Shown: piece after piece, positions 28,013 through 38,076 of the stretch | How positions within the stretch are numbered: the first letter of the stretch is position 1 | How the letters are laid out: every line of letters starts with the position of its first letter | Assembly: GCA_000440235.1 (NCBI GenBank) | Contig: ALKQ01000044.1 | Span: 1-64,000 of the forward strand | DNA: 64,000 nucleotides | Origin: Streptococcus suis 10581 | GTDB taxonomy: Bacteria; Bacillota; Bacilli; Lactobacillales; Streptococcaceae | Direction of reading: 5' to 3' | Made by a program: the position numbers and the translations under genes | The notes under the pieces: generated by a model | What the model was told of the DNA's origin: nothing | Databases searched by the model: none | The model's input: the letters and a program-made list of their open reading frames with translations, nothing else

Positions 28013-29110
28013 TTAACTCACATTCGCTGACCGACGGGCATAGGCTTTCCAGTCAATCCCACGCGCTTCGCACCAGTTTTGTACATTTGGAGCCAAAACC
28101 AAATCTTTCTTGCGAAGGTCTGCAATATTCTTAGCCCCCAACATGGTCATGATTTCAGCCATCTGCCATTGATAAGTCTTAATAGCCTGCAAGCCGTCGT
28201 CAAAACGATGCCCCTTACCATCCTTGACATACTGGAGGAAATGGTTGGACATACCAACAAGGTCTGCACCCAAAGCCAATGATTTAACAATATCTAGTGG
28301 CGTCTTAATACCACCAGATGCAATCAGGCTTGGGCGAACTTCTTCAGAAACAGACATGGCTTCTACCAAGGAAGTCACGGTAGACTGCCCCCAACCTTCT
28401 AGATAAGTATAATCATTGAAGGTACGACGGGCATTTTCAATCTTGGCGAAGTCCGTCCCCCCAGTACCAGACACATCAATAGTTTGCACACCGACAGAAG
28501 CCAGCTGGGCAACTGTTTCTCGGCTCATGCCAAAACCAACTTCCTTGACGATGACAGGCACTTCCATCTCACGTACAAGGGTTTCAATATTTTTCAACCA
28601 CATAGTGAAATCACGATCTCCCTCAGGCATGACAATCTCCTGAGGAGCATTGACATGGATCTGAATGGCATTGGCCTCCAACAAATCCACCGCTCGCTTG
28701 GCATTCTCCACACTATGATGGGCACCTAGGTTGGCAAAGATAATCCCGTAAGGATTTTCCCGACGCATAACGGAGAAGGTTTCCGCAACAGACGGATCCT
28801 TGATTGCCGCACTAACCGAACCAGAAGCCAGGGCAATCTTGCCAAAATGCCCCATAATCCCCAACAGGCGGTTGATTTCGCGGGTCTTCTTGCTTCCGCC
28901 AGTCATGGCATTGACAAAGAAAGGAAAGGCAAAGTCCAAACCAGCTAGACTGGTCGAAATATCCACCTCATCCACCTTGGTCTGTGGCAAGGAATGATGG
29001 ACAAACAAGGTTTCTGTGAAGTCCTTGGCCGGCATGGCACTATATTGCTGGTTGGCCAAGCCAACGTGTTGATCCTTGCGGTCTAAACCAAATTCTCCTA
29101 GATAAAACAT
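28013..29110 (-). CDS. fni: Type 2 isopentenyl-diphosphate delta-isomerase
   Basis: A 365-residue FMN- and NAD(P)H-dependent isomerase interconverting IPP and DMAPP. Family motifs are FVNAMTGGS, the active-site IHVNAPQEIVMPEGDR with Gln and Glu, and DVSGTGGTDFAKIE for FMN phosphate binding. It is the last gene of the mevalonate operon mvaK1-mvaD-mvaK2-fni, 10 nt after mvaK2, the standard streptococcal order. Confidence 0.96.
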   Translation of the reverse strand: MFYLGEFGLDRKDQHVGLANQQYSAMPAKDFTETLFVHHSLPQTKVDEVDISTSLAGLDFAFPFFVNAMTGGSKKTREINRLLGIMGHFGKIALASGSVSAAIKDPSVAETFSVMRRENPYGIIFANLGAHHSVENAKRAVDLLEANAIQIHVNAPQEIVMPEGDRDFTMWLKNIETLVREMEVPVIVKEVGFGMSRETVAQLASVGVQTIDVSGTGGTDFAKIENARRTFNDYTYLEGWGQSTVTSLVEAMSVSEEVRPSLIASGGIKTPLDIVKSLALGADLVGMSNHFLQYVKDGKGHRFDDGLQAIKTYQWQMAEIMTMLGAKNIADLRKKDLVLAPNVQNWCEARGIDWKAYARRSANVS

Positions 29111-29120
29111 AGGGTTCTCC

Positions 29121-30200
29121 TTATTCTCTACTTGTGATCTTTAGTTGGAGTGGAAGAATGCCGGCTTGTTGCCAAGCCTTCTCAATCGCTACTTTTTGTT
29201 CCTTGCTGTCTACCAAGCAAATGCCGCAGTCACCACCACCTGCACCAGATGACTTGGCCACCGCACCATAGGTCTGGGCAAGGTCACAGAGTTGACTCAG
29301 TTGAGGCGTTTCAATGACCAAACCCATTCCTCTCGCAAAGTCTTGTAAGAGTTTGCGGTTTTGAGTAATAGCCTGTCTAGCTGATACCAAGTCATTTGTC
29401 TGACAAGCTACTATCAACTGCTCTACACAGGTCTTAGAGTCGGCTAGAAACCGGCTATGAATTTGCTCTTTTTCAGCCTGACTTTTTTGGCTTTCCATCT
29501 GGGAAACTAGACTATCCGTTGAAGCCGCCGACCCTGTCCATCCCACCAAGAGGTCTAAACCTTCGGGTAGATGGATAGGGCTGATAGACAAATCTTGCCA
29601 ATCACTTTCCACCAGATCCAGCAGGGACAGCTCTGCCATTTTCCCTAAAAGCCAAGAACGGTCCAGGGAATGATAGGCGATCAAGCCACCAAAACTGGAA
29701 GCCGCCAAATCTCCGAAGGAACCTGTCATGCCTAGCTTGGTCTGGGCCAAGGCTGCCAGCTTGTAGGTCAGGAGGGCATCTGGTCGGTGACCGTAGTAGG
29801 TCAACAGGGCCTTGACCGTCGCAACCGTTACTGCCCCTGACGACCCCAGACCATACTTGGCACCTGAAGTCTGGTCATCCAGGTCAGACTGGACCGCTAG
29901 ACTGTAAGTTCCATGACAAGCATAGCCCTTGGCTGTCAGATAGGCTTCTGTCACCTGCATAGCTGTCTCAATCAGGGCATAGGGATGGTTACCTTGAATA
30001 CGAACGGCACCTTCCTTACGCTCCCAGGTCAGATAGAGGTCTACTTGCTGGCTGGAATGAAGAAGGCCTCGGTCACTTGTTTCAATGGTGACGGTCAGGT
30101 ACTGGTCAACCGCTGCAATCACCGCAGGATAACCGGCCTCGACGACTGCGTATTCCCCTGCTAGAAAGAGTTTTCCAGGTATCTTTACTTGTACTTTCAT
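29121..30200 (-). CDS. mvaK2: Phosphomevalonate kinase
   Basis: A 359-residue GHMP kinase that phosphorylates mevalonate-5-phosphate. The motif-1 segment is PGKLFLAGEYAVVEAGYPA, the ATP loop is YGLGSSGAVTVATV, and the third GHMP motif near the C-terminus is AKSSGAGGGDCGI. I chose ATG 30200 (MKVQVKIPGKLF): it follows the mvaD stop by one base, and the 17 extra upstream codons lie within mvaD. Third gene of the mevalonate operon. Confidence 0.96.
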   Translation of the reverse strand: MKVQVKIPGKLFLAGEYAVVEAGYPAVIAAVDQYLTVTIETSDRGLLHSSQQVDLYLTWERKEGAVRIQGNHPYALIETAMQVTEAYLTAKGYACHGTYSLAVQSDLDDQTSGAKYGLGSSGAVTVATVKALLTYYGHRPDALLTYKLAALAQTKLGMTGSFGDLAASSFGGLIAYHSLDRSWLLGKMAELSLLDLVESDWQDLSISPIHLPEGLDLLVGWTGSAASTDSLVSQMESQKSQAEKEQIHSRFLADSKTCVEQLIVACQTNDLVSARQAITQNRKLLQDFARGMGLVIETPQLSQLCDLAQTYGAVAKSSGAGGGDCGICLVDSKEQKVAIEKAWQQAGILPLQLKITSRE

Positions 30201-30201
30201 G

Positions 30202-31227
30202 CTACAAGCCCTTTTCAAACGCTGCTTGTGAGGTCTGCCACTCGTCTTCACTGAGGACGTAGGCAGCAGGACCAGGCTTGCTGGTGATGATTTTCTCTCT
30301 TGGGAAGACTTTGACCAATTCAGCTACTAGCTCATCCATTTGACTTGCTCGGCAGAGGACCTTGACATTTGGTCCCGCATCCATGGTCATGTAGGCTGAT
30401 AAGCCAGTTGCTTCACGAACCTGACGGACTGCCTCTTGAGCCACTAGGCTATCGGCTGACCAATAGGTAAAGGGTGGATTGGCAGAGAGCGTTGTTGCAT
30501 GCATTTTCATGCCATTGTGCTCTGTAATCTGACCAAGTTTTTCAAAATCACGGCTGGCAATAGCTGCCTTGATGTCCACCAAGTCTTGCTTAGCGGTTTC
30601 TACCCAGGCTGTGTAAAATGGCGAGGTGGCAACCGTATGGTCCATTCCCTCTCGACTAGCAATCTTTTTCGGTCCTATATTGACAGCCAAGACGACCATA
30701 GCAATATCCCAATCCGCATCGTCAATGGGATGGGCCATAGAATCTTCTGAACCTGTCCCCATATCCCACTCGACAAATCCACCGAATAGGCTGCGGGTGC
30801 TAGAGCCAGAACCCCTGCGAGCAAGGGTTGATAGGGTAGCTGGTGACAAATCTAAATCCAAGGCAGTTGCGGTTGCAAGTGCAAGGGCTGCGAAGGCTGA
30901 TGCTGAGCTGGCCAAACCAGCCGCAGTCGGAACAAAATTTAGACTTTCCACTCGGGCAAATGCCCTTTCACCTATATATTCGCAAAACAAATCTAAAAAT
31001 CGAGAAATTTTTAAAATTTCTTTTTCTTTTTGTAAAATTCCGTTGAGATAGAACTCATCAGCAGTTAATTCTGGGTCAAAAACGACCTTGGTATCCGTAT
31101 AAAATGCGTCAAGGGTCAGGGATAAACTGGAATTCATAGGTAAGAATAATTCCTTATCGCGTTTTCCCCAGTATTTAATCAAGGCAATATTGGTATGAGC
31201 ACGGGCTATGCCTGTTTGTTTAGTCAT
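30202..31227 (-). CDS. mvaD: Diphosphomevalonate decarboxylase
   Basis: A 341-residue GHMP-family enzyme that converts mevalonate diphosphate to IPP with ATP. It shows ARAHTNIALIKYWGKRD at the N-terminus, the PTAAGLASSASAFAAL loop, GSGSSTRSLFGGFVEWD with the catalytic region, and MTMDAGPNVKVL. It overlaps mvaK1 by 8 nt. Confidence 0.97.
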   Translation of the reverse strand: MTKQTGIARAHTNIALIKYWGKRDKELFLPMNSSLSLTLDAFYTDTKVVFDPELTADEFYLNGILQKEKEILKISRFLDLFCEYIGERAFARVESLNFVPTAAGLASSASAFAALALATATALDLDLSPATLSTLARRGSGSSTRSLFGGFVEWDMGTGSEDSMAHPIDDADWDIAMVVLAVNIGPKKIASREGMDHTVATSPFYTAWVETAKQDLVDIKAAIASRDFEKLGQITEHNGMKMHATTLSANPPFTYWSADSLVAQEAVRQVREATGLSAYMTMDAGPNVKVLCRASQMDELVAELVKVFPREKIITSKPGPAAYVLSEDEWQTSQAAFEKGL

Positions 31228-32155
31228 TGGTTTCTCCTAAGTACTGTATCCAGGTTTGGCGGGCACCTGCTTGGGCAAGAACTTGGGCAAGAGCTTGGGC
31301 ATCTTGGGCTGTTCTTGCCAGGGCAATCATGCAACCGCCTCGTCCGCCACCGGTTAATTTGGCTCCGAGGGCTCCATTTTCTTGGGCAAGTCTGACGAGC
31401 TTATCCAGGCTAGGATCAGACACGCCTAATTTTTGCAGGAGGGTATGAGCTTGGTTCATTCTGCCGCCTAGAAGCTCTGCTTGGTCTGTGGCTAAATCTT
31501 CCTTGGCCTGTCGGGTCAAGTTACCCAGTTCTTCTACTAGCTTGATAGCCTCTGGCTTTTTCTCCAACAAATCAGCCACATCTGAAATGGCTTCTAAAGT
31601 GTTTCCCGTCACACCAGTGTCAGCTACCACCAAATAAGCGTGGAGTTTCAGCTCAAAAGGTTCGATGGGCTGGTGCTTGATAAAAAAGACGGGGGACTTG
31701 CCGCTGGTGGTCGCCGCATCTATGCCTGATGGATTGCCGTGGGCAATTTTTTCCGAAGACTGAACGATGTCCCAGAGTTCGCTGTCGGTCAGCTCTTTTT
31801 CATAATAGGCAAAGAGGGCGCGTGCTACTGCAACTGCCACGGCTGCACTGGACCCCATGCCGCGCTCGGCAGGAATGGTGGAGCTGATTTCGATATGAAT
31901 AGCTGGGTCTGTCGGCGCTCCGATACGATAGAGCGAGAAACGGATGGCATGCTTGAGGCTTTCCCAGATTTTTGGCATCTTGTGAACCAACCCTTCGTAA
32001 AAATCACAGGCTACACTGAGAGCCTGGCCTTGGGCAGTCACCTGAGCAGTAATTTCCACAGCAGAAAAAGGCATAGCAATTGCTGGCTGACCATAGACAA
32101 CCGCATGCTCGCCCATCAAAATGATTTTTCCATTTGCTTTTCCTACTACTGACAT
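31220..32155 (-). CDS. mvaK1: Mevalonate kinase
   Basis: A 311-residue GHMP kinase for the first step of the mevalonate operon. Motifs are GKIILMGEHAVVYGQPAIA, the ATP loop PAERGMGSSAAVAVAV, and KLTGGGRGGCMIAL near the C-terminus. I chose ATG 32155 (MSVVGKANGK), preceded by AAGGAG. This is the first gene of the mevalonate operon. Confidence 0.96.
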   Translation of the reverse strand: MSVVGKANGKIILMGEHAVVYGQPAIAMPFSAVEITAQVTAQGQALSVACDFYEGLVHKMPKIWESLKHAIRFSLYRIGAPTDPAIHIEISSTIPAERGMGSSAAVAVAVARALFAYYEKELTDSELWDIVQSSEKIAHGNPSGIDAATTSGKSPVFFIKHQPIEPFELKLHAYLVVADTGVTGNTLEAISDVADLLEKKPEAIKLVEELGNLTRQAKEDLATDQAELLGGRMNQAHTLLQKLGVSDPSLDKLVRLAQENGALGAKLTGGGRGGCMIALARTAQDAQALAQVLAQAGARQTWIQYLGETND

Positions 32156-32490
32156 ACTTTTCTCCTTATACAATCACTACTATTATACCATTTTTACATA
32201 AGAATAGAACACACGAAAACAGCCGGTCACGGTCGACTGCTCTCTAGAGATTATATGATACCTAGCTCTTTGTCGCTTGCGACTTAGAGATAGGGACACC
32301 TTTTGGTGAAAAGATGGACGAATATAAACTAAACAAACTTCCAAAATGCGCCGAAACACGAAAACAGCCGACCGCGGTCGACTGTTTTCTAGGAGATTAT
32401 ATGAAAAAGAAAAGTTGTTTGCTATTTCTAGCTTGAATATAGTATATAGCTACAAACTTAAACGAAACTGAAAGATTTCTTAGCCTTATC
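32156..32490. other. Mevalonate operon upstream region with paired repeat
   Basis: A 335-bp gene-free stretch. An extended -10 element (TGGTATAAT on the minus strand, -10 at 32182-32187) serves mvaK1. Two copies of a motif of about 45 bp lie at 32212-32256 and 32354-32402: acgaaaacagccg, then cggtcgactg and agattatatga. Each contains a cggtcgaccg-like palindrome. No ORF is credible. Confidence 0.7.
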
Positions 32491-33768
32491 TTAAATTGAT
32501 TCTTGTTTTGAATACCTATACTGAAAAAATAGCACCCCTGCTCGGAAGGCATTATCTAAAATCGTTGCAATCCAAATGGCTGACAAACCGATTTTAAAAA
32601 ATGTAATAAGTAAATAAGCTATGCCAATCCGTACTAGCCACATACCGATAGTTGTGGCATAAAAGGGTAATCTAGCATTTCCCAAACCTTGCCAAAGAGC
32701 TGTCATAATAAGAGTGCCAGCTGTAAAGGGAACTCCCAACATGGCATAAAATAATACTGTTTGACTAGCTTGTACCGCTTGAATATCCTTAGTATAAAGA
32801 CTGATTAGGAAAGGCCCCGCAAAATAAGTCACACCAGCCACCAAAAACATAAACAGCAAAGAAAGGCCAAAGCTTGTTCGAAAAATATGTCGAACCATAG
32901 CCTTATCCTGTCTGTGTTTCGCTGTAAGGATGATTGTAGCGGTCGCAATCCCTAAAGCCGGCATATAGTTAAACTGCGTCAGGGTTTCTCCAATCGCATT
33001 TCCAGCTACCGTCGCTGTTCCTAAGCTGGTAATCAAAGCCACAACTACCACATCTCCCACCCGCATCATCAACCGTTCACCAGTTGCTGGCAGGGCAAGT
33101 CTAAGCAGTTCTTTATCAAAGGACCAGGTCCATGGTTTTAAAGAAATTGGTAAGCGAGACCAAAGCAGGCTACAACCAATCAACCGCGATAATACCGTGC
33201 CAATCGCAACTCCAGCTACACCTGCATGAAGCACAAAGACTGCAAATGCTGAAAATAGTGCATTTAAAACGTTTGAGAGCAGGCTGATATACATAGGAAA
33301 ACGTGGTTCCCCCAAGGTTCGTAAGATTGCACTCAAACTTGTCATGAGTCCCAAAAAAGGTGCTCCCCCACCAACCAATATCAAATAAAGACCTCCAGCC
33401 TGTACCACTTCTGACTCTGCCCCCAAGCTAGTAAGTACTATTGGACCTGCCAGAACTGAAAAAATTCCTAAAAGGAGACCGATAAAAACTGTAAACTTGA
33501 CACTTTCACTAGCAGTTCCTCCAATGCCTTCTGAACCCCCTTCACCCAAATCCTGAGCCAAACGAGAAGATATCGCTGCTGCTAGGGCAATAAAAACCGC
33601 CTGATAGACGGCTAAAATATTATTAGCAAGGGAAACTCCAGACAAAGCTACGATGCCAATACTGGCTACTAGATAAGAGTCTACTACCCCCATTAACATC
33701 TGGAGAAGGTTTTCCCCCATAGCTGGAAAGGCAATGGTTAAAATTTCTTTATAGGTTTGTTTGTTCAT
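32491..33768 (-). CDS. MATE-family efflux transporter
   Basis: A 425-residue membrane protein with about twelve transmembrane helices and the MATE repeats (FPAMGENLLQMLMGVVDSY in the N-half, LALPATGERLMMRVGDVVVV in the C-half). It would use a sodium or proton gradient to export its substrate. It starts 5 nt after the stop of the ECF-type ATPase gene and is the last of six cotranscribed transport genes, so it probably exports a compound linked to what the others import. Confidence 0.93.
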   Translation of the reverse strand: MNKQTYKEILTIAFPAMGENLLQMLMGVVDSYLVASIGIVALSGVSLANNILAVYQAVFIALAAAISSRLAQDLGEGGSEGIGGTASESVKFTVFIGLLLGIFSVLAGPIVLTSLGAESEVVQAGGLYLILVGGGAPFLGLMTSLSAILRTLGEPRFPMYISLLSNVLNALFSAFAVFVLHAGVAGVAIGTVLSRLIGCSLLWSRLPISLKPWTWSFDKELLRLALPATGERLMMRVGDVVVVALITSLGTATVAGNAIGETLTQFNYMPALGIATATIILTAKHRQDKAMVRHIFRTSFGLSLLFMFLVAGVTYFAGPFLISLYTKDIQAVQASQTVLFYAMLGVPFTAGTLIMTALWQGLGNARLPFYATTIGMWLVRIGIAYLLITFFKIGLSAIWIATILDNAFRAGVLFFQYRYSKQESI

Positions 33769-33773
33769 AATCT

Positions 33774-35201
33774 CTATTTCAACTGTTTAATATCTACTAT
33801 TTTATCACAAACCAGATTCAATAGCTCTTCATCGTGAGAAATTAACAAAACCAACTTATTCTTCATTTTTAAGTCTACTAAAGCGGAAGCAACTTGTTGC
33901 ATTCGTCTCAAATCCAAGCCGCTCGTCGGTTCATCAAAAATGAAAATTTCCTTATCTGCCAGTAAGCTAGCTACTATCATCACGCGCTGTTGTTCACCAC
34001 CCGATAAACTGACTGGATGTCTCTCCAACAAATCCGATAGGCCAAAACGAGCTACCAAATGTTCATCGACAGCTCTATTTTTCCTTCCAAGAGTAAGTTC
34101 TCGCTCAACACTTTCCGCAAATAGTTGGAGTCGAACATCCTGTATAACAAAGGCTGTTTTTTCCAATCTCTGGCGACTAGATAAGGTTTGACCTTGCCAA
34201 GAAATCCTACTCTTCTTATCTTCCGCTAAACCGACCAGATAACGAGCAAGGCTTGTTTTTCCAGAACCATTCGCTCCAACCAAACCCACCACCTGTCCTG
34301 GTGCCAAGCAGAGTTTTTCAATCTCGTAGAGAGTATTCTCTTTCTGACTTACCGATAAATTTTCAACAAGTAAACCCTCTTTATCATTAACAAACTGGTC
34401 TGCCAGCTCTGCTATTGCCCGCCCATAAGGCTCCGAGTCATAACAACGCAGTCCCATATCCTGACGGCATTCTTCTGTCCGATGGAGGAAGTCGCTGGCT
34501 GGATAATCCGTCACCACTTGCCCATCTTGAAAATATAAATAGCGATCTGCCAACTGACTGAGATAAGACAGTCTATGCTCGGCAATAATAATGGTCTTGC
34601 CTTGGCTTTTTAAAGTTTTCAAGATGTCCTCTACAATCACAATCCCTTCCTGATCTAGGTTGGCAGTCGGCTCATCTAAAACCAAGACATCTGTCCCTTG
34701 CATGGCTGCAACAGCCAAGGCTAGACGTTGTTGCTGACCACCTGATAGACTGGAAATCGTTCGCTGGCCAAGAGAAGCCAAACCAAATAATTCCATAACC
34801 CAAGCCAGGCGATTCTCGATTTCTTCTCTTGACAAACCCTGATTTTCACAAGGGAAAACCAATTCCTGCAAGACCTGACTATGAAAAAATTGAGTAGACG
34901 GATGCTGAAAGACTGAAGCAATGTGCCGAGATATTTCTTCCAGACTAGATTTTTGTAAATCCAAGTCCCCTAAGAAAATTTTTCCCGAAAGCTGAGCAGG
35001 ATAATATTCTGGCGTCAAACCATTTAACACCTTGAGAAAACTAGACTTCCCAGAGCCACTCTCCCCACATAAAACAACACACTGGCCTTCTGGAATGGTC
35101 AGATCCTCTATCTGCAAGGCTGGTTTATCTGCTCCTGAATAAGTTAATGCTACATTTTTTACCGTCACAGCCGGACGAGAATCAGAAAACCGAGACAACA
35201 T
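33774..35201 (-). CDS. Double-domain ECF-type ATP-binding protein
   Basis: A 475-residue protein with two fused ATPase domains. Domain 1 has LCGESGSGKSS, LSGGQQQRLAL and VLVLDEPTANLD; domain 2 has GANGSGKTSLA, LSGGEQQRVMI and IFIFDEPTSGLD. This YkoD-like fusion energises Group I ECF importers. I chose ATG 35201 with GGAG upstream; the alternative start is a TTG ten codons earlier. Its 5' end overlaps the T-component gene by 37 nt. Confidence 0.92.
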   Translation of the reverse strand: MLSRFSDSRPAVTVKNVALTYSGADKPALQIEDLTIPEGQCVVLCGESGSGKSSFLKVLNGLTPEYYPAQLSGKIFLGDLDLQKSSLEEISRHIASVFQHPSTQFFHSQVLQELVFPCENQGLSREEIENRLAWVMELFGLASLGQRTISSLSGGQQQRLALAVAAMQGTDVLVLDEPTANLDQEGIVIVEDILKTLKSQGKTIIIAEHRLSYLSQLADRYLYFQDGQVVTDYPASDFLHRTEECRQDMGLRCYDSEPYGRAIAELADQFVNDKEGLLVENLSVSQKENTLYEIEKLCLAPGQVVGLVGANGSGKTSLARYLVGLAEDKKSRISWQGQTLSSRQRLEKTAFVIQDVRLQLFAESVERELTLGRKNRAVDEHLVARFGLSDLLERHPVSLSGGEQQRVMIVASLLADKEIFIFDEPTSGLDLRRMQQVASALVDLKMKNKLVLLISHDEELLNLVCDKIVDIKQLK

Positions 35202-35824
35202 AAACAAAGACTCCAATCTAGCACGGTCCAAGACGACCGAATATATGCAGGTGATTTCGTAGATACAGCCAAACCTTTTGTCAGACTGGCTACTGTCAGT
35301 TCCTGAGCTGTTCGCAAGAGAGACATCATCAAGGGAACCAAGAAAAACTCCATGTACTGGAATGGCTTACAAACCACATCTCTCTTCCGTAAAAAAATTC
35401 CTCTAACCTTCAAAGAAGCACAAATCGTACGAGCATCCTGTTTAATGGCAGGTAGGAAACGAAACATTACTCCCAACGTCAAAAGAAATACCTCTGGCAG
35501 GTGCCATTTCCGCAAGCCATGAATGAGTTCGTAACCACTTGTCGTCATCAGTAATAGATGCCCTGCCAAAAGCGGAGGCCATGTATAGGTCAATACAAGC
35601 AACAAATGCGTCAGCCATGCTGGTAAAAATGTAATATAGGACAACAGACCAAAAATAGAATAGGCTATCGGACTCATTATAGCCATTTTCCGCTTTCCAG
35701 AAAACCAGAAAAGCAGGCTAAGGCCTAAGACCAGCACTGCATTTTCTAATATTGTAAGCCTCATCCCATAGGTAAAACTAGTGAAGATGACGAGAATAAT
35801 TTTTGTACGAGCATCTAATTTCAT
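35165..35824 (-). CDS. ECF-type transmembrane (T) component
   Basis: A 219-residue CbiQ/EcfT-like protein with about five hydrophobic segments. The cytoplasmic region has the family's ATPase-contact helices (ARTICASLKVRGIFLRK and TAQELTVASLTKG; Ala-Arg-Gly-type motifs). It lies between the S component (4-nt overlap) and the double ATPase gene (37-nt overlap), forming a dedicated importer. Confidence 0.87.
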   Translation of the reverse strand: MKLDARTKIILVIFTSFTYGMRLTILENAVLVLGLSLLFWFSGKRKMAIMSPIAYSIFGLLSYITFLPAWLTHLLLVLTYTWPPLLAGHLLLMTTSGYELIHGLRKWHLPEVFLLTLGVMFRFLPAIKQDARTICASLKVRGIFLRKRDVVCKPFQYMEFFLVPLMMSLLRTAQELTVASLTKGLAVSTKSPAYIRSSWTVLDWSLCLCCLGFLILVRL

Positions 35825-36414
35825 GAAAGATAACCTGATTGTTTAAAATAGCGCTGAAGCATATATTGACCAAACAGACCACTGATAAGAGCTGTTAAGA
35901 TAATGGTCGTTGACAACCATAGCACATTCTCTGGAGTGAAATCAAGCATGACACGAGCGATGTATTCTGCTGATTTTCCACGTGCCAATAGACTAGCTTC
36001 ATAGGCATCTCGCATGAACCACATGAGAATAATAGGACCTAAATTTCCAAAGGAGAAAACAATATAACTAAGAAGATTGACCCATTTTTGCTTATAGTGA
36101 CCAGCTTTTGCGATCAGTTCAGCTAGTAAGCCAAAGGTCAGGCTAGGCAGAAAGGCTGCCGTCATATAGCCAGATAGGAAGAAGAAGCAGGCCATGACTG
36201 CACCGACCAGACTAATAGAACCTGGCTTCCCAACCTTGGCAATCAAGAGCATATAGACTGGACCAGCTAAAAGAGCTGCTCCAGCTGGTGCATACATCAT
36301 ATTACCTGACCGATCAAAGACCAGGCTCAATAAGGTTCCTAGACCAACACAAACAAAGTAGAGGGCAGAAAAAGCCCCTGTTACCATCAGATCTTTTACT
36401 TGTAATTTCTTCAT
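35821..36414 (-). CDS. MptD/Trep_Strep-family ECF S component
   Basis: A 197-residue membrane protein of the MptD (TIGR02185, Trep_Strep) family of putative S components. It has five or six hydrophobic helices and the segment SLVFDRSGNMMYAPAGAALLAGPVYMLLIAKV. Substrate unknown for the family. It begins 3 nt after the second ABC half-transporter gene, and such S components co-occur with ABC pairs of this type, so substrate and route are probably shared. Confidence 0.87.
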   Translation of the reverse strand: MKKLQVKDLMVTGAFSALYFVCVGLGTLLSLVFDRSGNMMYAPAGAALLAGPVYMLLIAKVGKPGSISLVGAVMACFFFLSGYMTAAFLPSLTFGLLAELIAKAGHYKQKWVNLLSYIVFSFGNLGPIILMWFMRDAYEASLLARGKSAEYIARVMLDFTPENVLWLSTTIILTALISGLFGQYMLQRYFKQSGYLS

Positions 36415-36417
36415 TTA

Positions 36418-38076
36418 TTATTCCTTTACTAATTGTCCGTCTTCCAAGCGGAAAATGGTATCCGCACAAGCCATGGTCGAGCTTCTATGGGAAATCAAGA
36501 AGACCATGCCCTGACAGTGTTCTTTAACCAGCTGGATAAAGCGGGCTTCATTGAGCGAGTCTAGGTTACTAGTTGGCTCATCAAAGATATAGCAGTCCGC
36601 GTTTTTGAGTAAGGCCCGCATGAGTTCCAAACGTTGCCCTTCACCTGCTGAAAAGTCACTGGCTTCCACAAGCGTATCCAAGCCCTGTGGTGCTGCCAAA
36701 ATCCGTTCTTTCATATGGCATTTTTCTGCCAAGTCCATGATGGTTTCATCCGACACATCCGTACGACCCAAGACAAGATTTTCCCGAATGGTCTGGCGGA
36801 AGATTTGTGGCACCTGTGGTACATAGGCAAACGCCCCCTGCAAATGAGCCTTGTCTACCTGCCGACTATCCAAGCCAGACAGGCGGATTTGACCTTGTTG
36901 CCAGTCATACCAGCGCATGATCAGTTTCATCAAGGTGGATTTTCCTGCACCAGACTCACCAACCAAGCCAATTATACCACCCTGTTCAAACTGGACAGAT
37001 AGGTTACGATAAAGCCCTGTTTCTCGGTCATCGTAGTCGAAATCCAGTTGCTCGATAGCAATGTCTGTCACGCTGACCTTAACCAAGTCACCTGTTCGCT
37101 CTGCTTCTTTTTCATCCAAAAGAGCATAGATGTTGCGGCCAGCATTCATAGCCCGCTTGAAACCAAGAGGCAGACGGCTGAGCTCCAAGAAGGGAGCAAA
37201 GGAACTGGTGAAAGAAACCAGCAGGGCTACTCCAGTCGCTAAGTCCAAACTCTGACTGCCAACCAAGTCGAAGGTCAGCCAGGCAAAGCCCATGATAGAC
37301 AAACCAACTACCAAGAAGGATACGGCATACTGCATAAAGTTGGTCTGGGCGACCTTTCTCTCCTGACCATTGACCTCTTGGCTTTTGTTCGTCAGCTTGG
37401 CAAAACGAGCATCTGTCTGCTGGAACTGCATGAGGTCCTTCATGCTCTTAAGACTTTCAATAAAGTAGGAAACATAGCCCTTGCGGCTAGCATTTTGCTC
37501 CTTGAGCAAGGGCTGCAGCTGCTTGGCAAACTGATTTGGAATAGCAATAGCCAACAGAGTATAGGTCACCAGAGCCAGCGAAGCCAAACCCCAGCTAGAT
37601 AGACCAAAATAGACCGTCAAACCAAGAGCCACCAGAATCCCTGTACAAATGGGAGCAATGGTGTGGGCAAAGAAAACCTCCAAGGCCTCAATGTCCTCCC
37701 CAATCATCTTAAGCAGGCTACCGCTGTCCTGCCGATCCAATTTCCCAGGAGCCAAGGCCCGCAATTTTGCAAAAATCAAGCGACGGTAAGCCGCCAGCGT
37801 ATGAAAGGCCACATAATGACCAAAGTAATGCTCACCATAGCGGAAGGCACCACGTAGGAGAGCCAGAATAACCAGGGCTCCCAAGGTCCATAGCGGAGCA
37901 GGATTGCCAGTAAGGGCATTGAAAGCCAGATAGACCAGCATAACTGGAATAGCAATGGTCACCACCTGTCCCAAGACCGCAAAGCAAACCGCCACCGCAA
38001 TCCGTGGCAAGAGGTGCTTCATGGACTGCAAGAGTCTCGGAATCAGCACACTTGTTGGCATTTCTTTCTTATCCAT
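36418..38076 (-). CDS. ABC half-transporter, CydC/YbtQ-like
   Basis: A 552-residue protein: six transmembrane helices (residues 20-300), then an ATPase with GESGAGKSTL, a degenerate signature FSAGEGQRLEL and CYIFDEPTSNLD. Start ATG 38076 follows GGAGG and overlaps the previous stop by 8 nt. It pairs with the half-transporter upstream. Resemblance to CydCD is generic. Combined with an S-T-A module and MATE pump, it recalls siderophore transport sets (YbtP/YbtQ, equibactin EqbK/L), where exporter-fold ABC pairs import the metal complex. This is inference. Confidence 0.85.
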   Translation of the reverse strand: MDKKEMPTSVLIPRLLQSMKHLLPRIAVAVCFAVLGQVVTIAIPVMLVYLAFNALTGNPAPLWTLGALVILALLRGAFRYGEHYFGHYVAFHTLAAYRRLIFAKLRALAPGKLDRQDSGSLLKMIGEDIEALEVFFAHTIAPICTGILVALGLTVYFGLSSWGLASLALVTYTLLAIAIPNQFAKQLQPLLKEQNASRKGYVSYFIESLKSMKDLMQFQQTDARFAKLTNKSQEVNGQERKVAQTNFMQYAVSFLVVGLSIMGFAWLTFDLVGSQSLDLATGVALLVSFTSSFAPFLELSRLPLGFKRAMNAGRNIYALLDEKEAERTGDLVKVSVTDIAIEQLDFDYDDRETGLYRNLSVQFEQGGIIGLVGESGAGKSTLMKLIMRWYDWQQGQIRLSGLDSRQVDKAHLQGAFAYVPQVPQIFRQTIRENLVLGRTDVSDETIMDLAEKCHMKERILAAPQGLDTLVEASDFSAGEGQRLELMRALLKNADCYIFDEPTSNLDSLNEARFIQLVKEHCQGMVFLISHRSSTMACADTIFRLEDGQLVKE

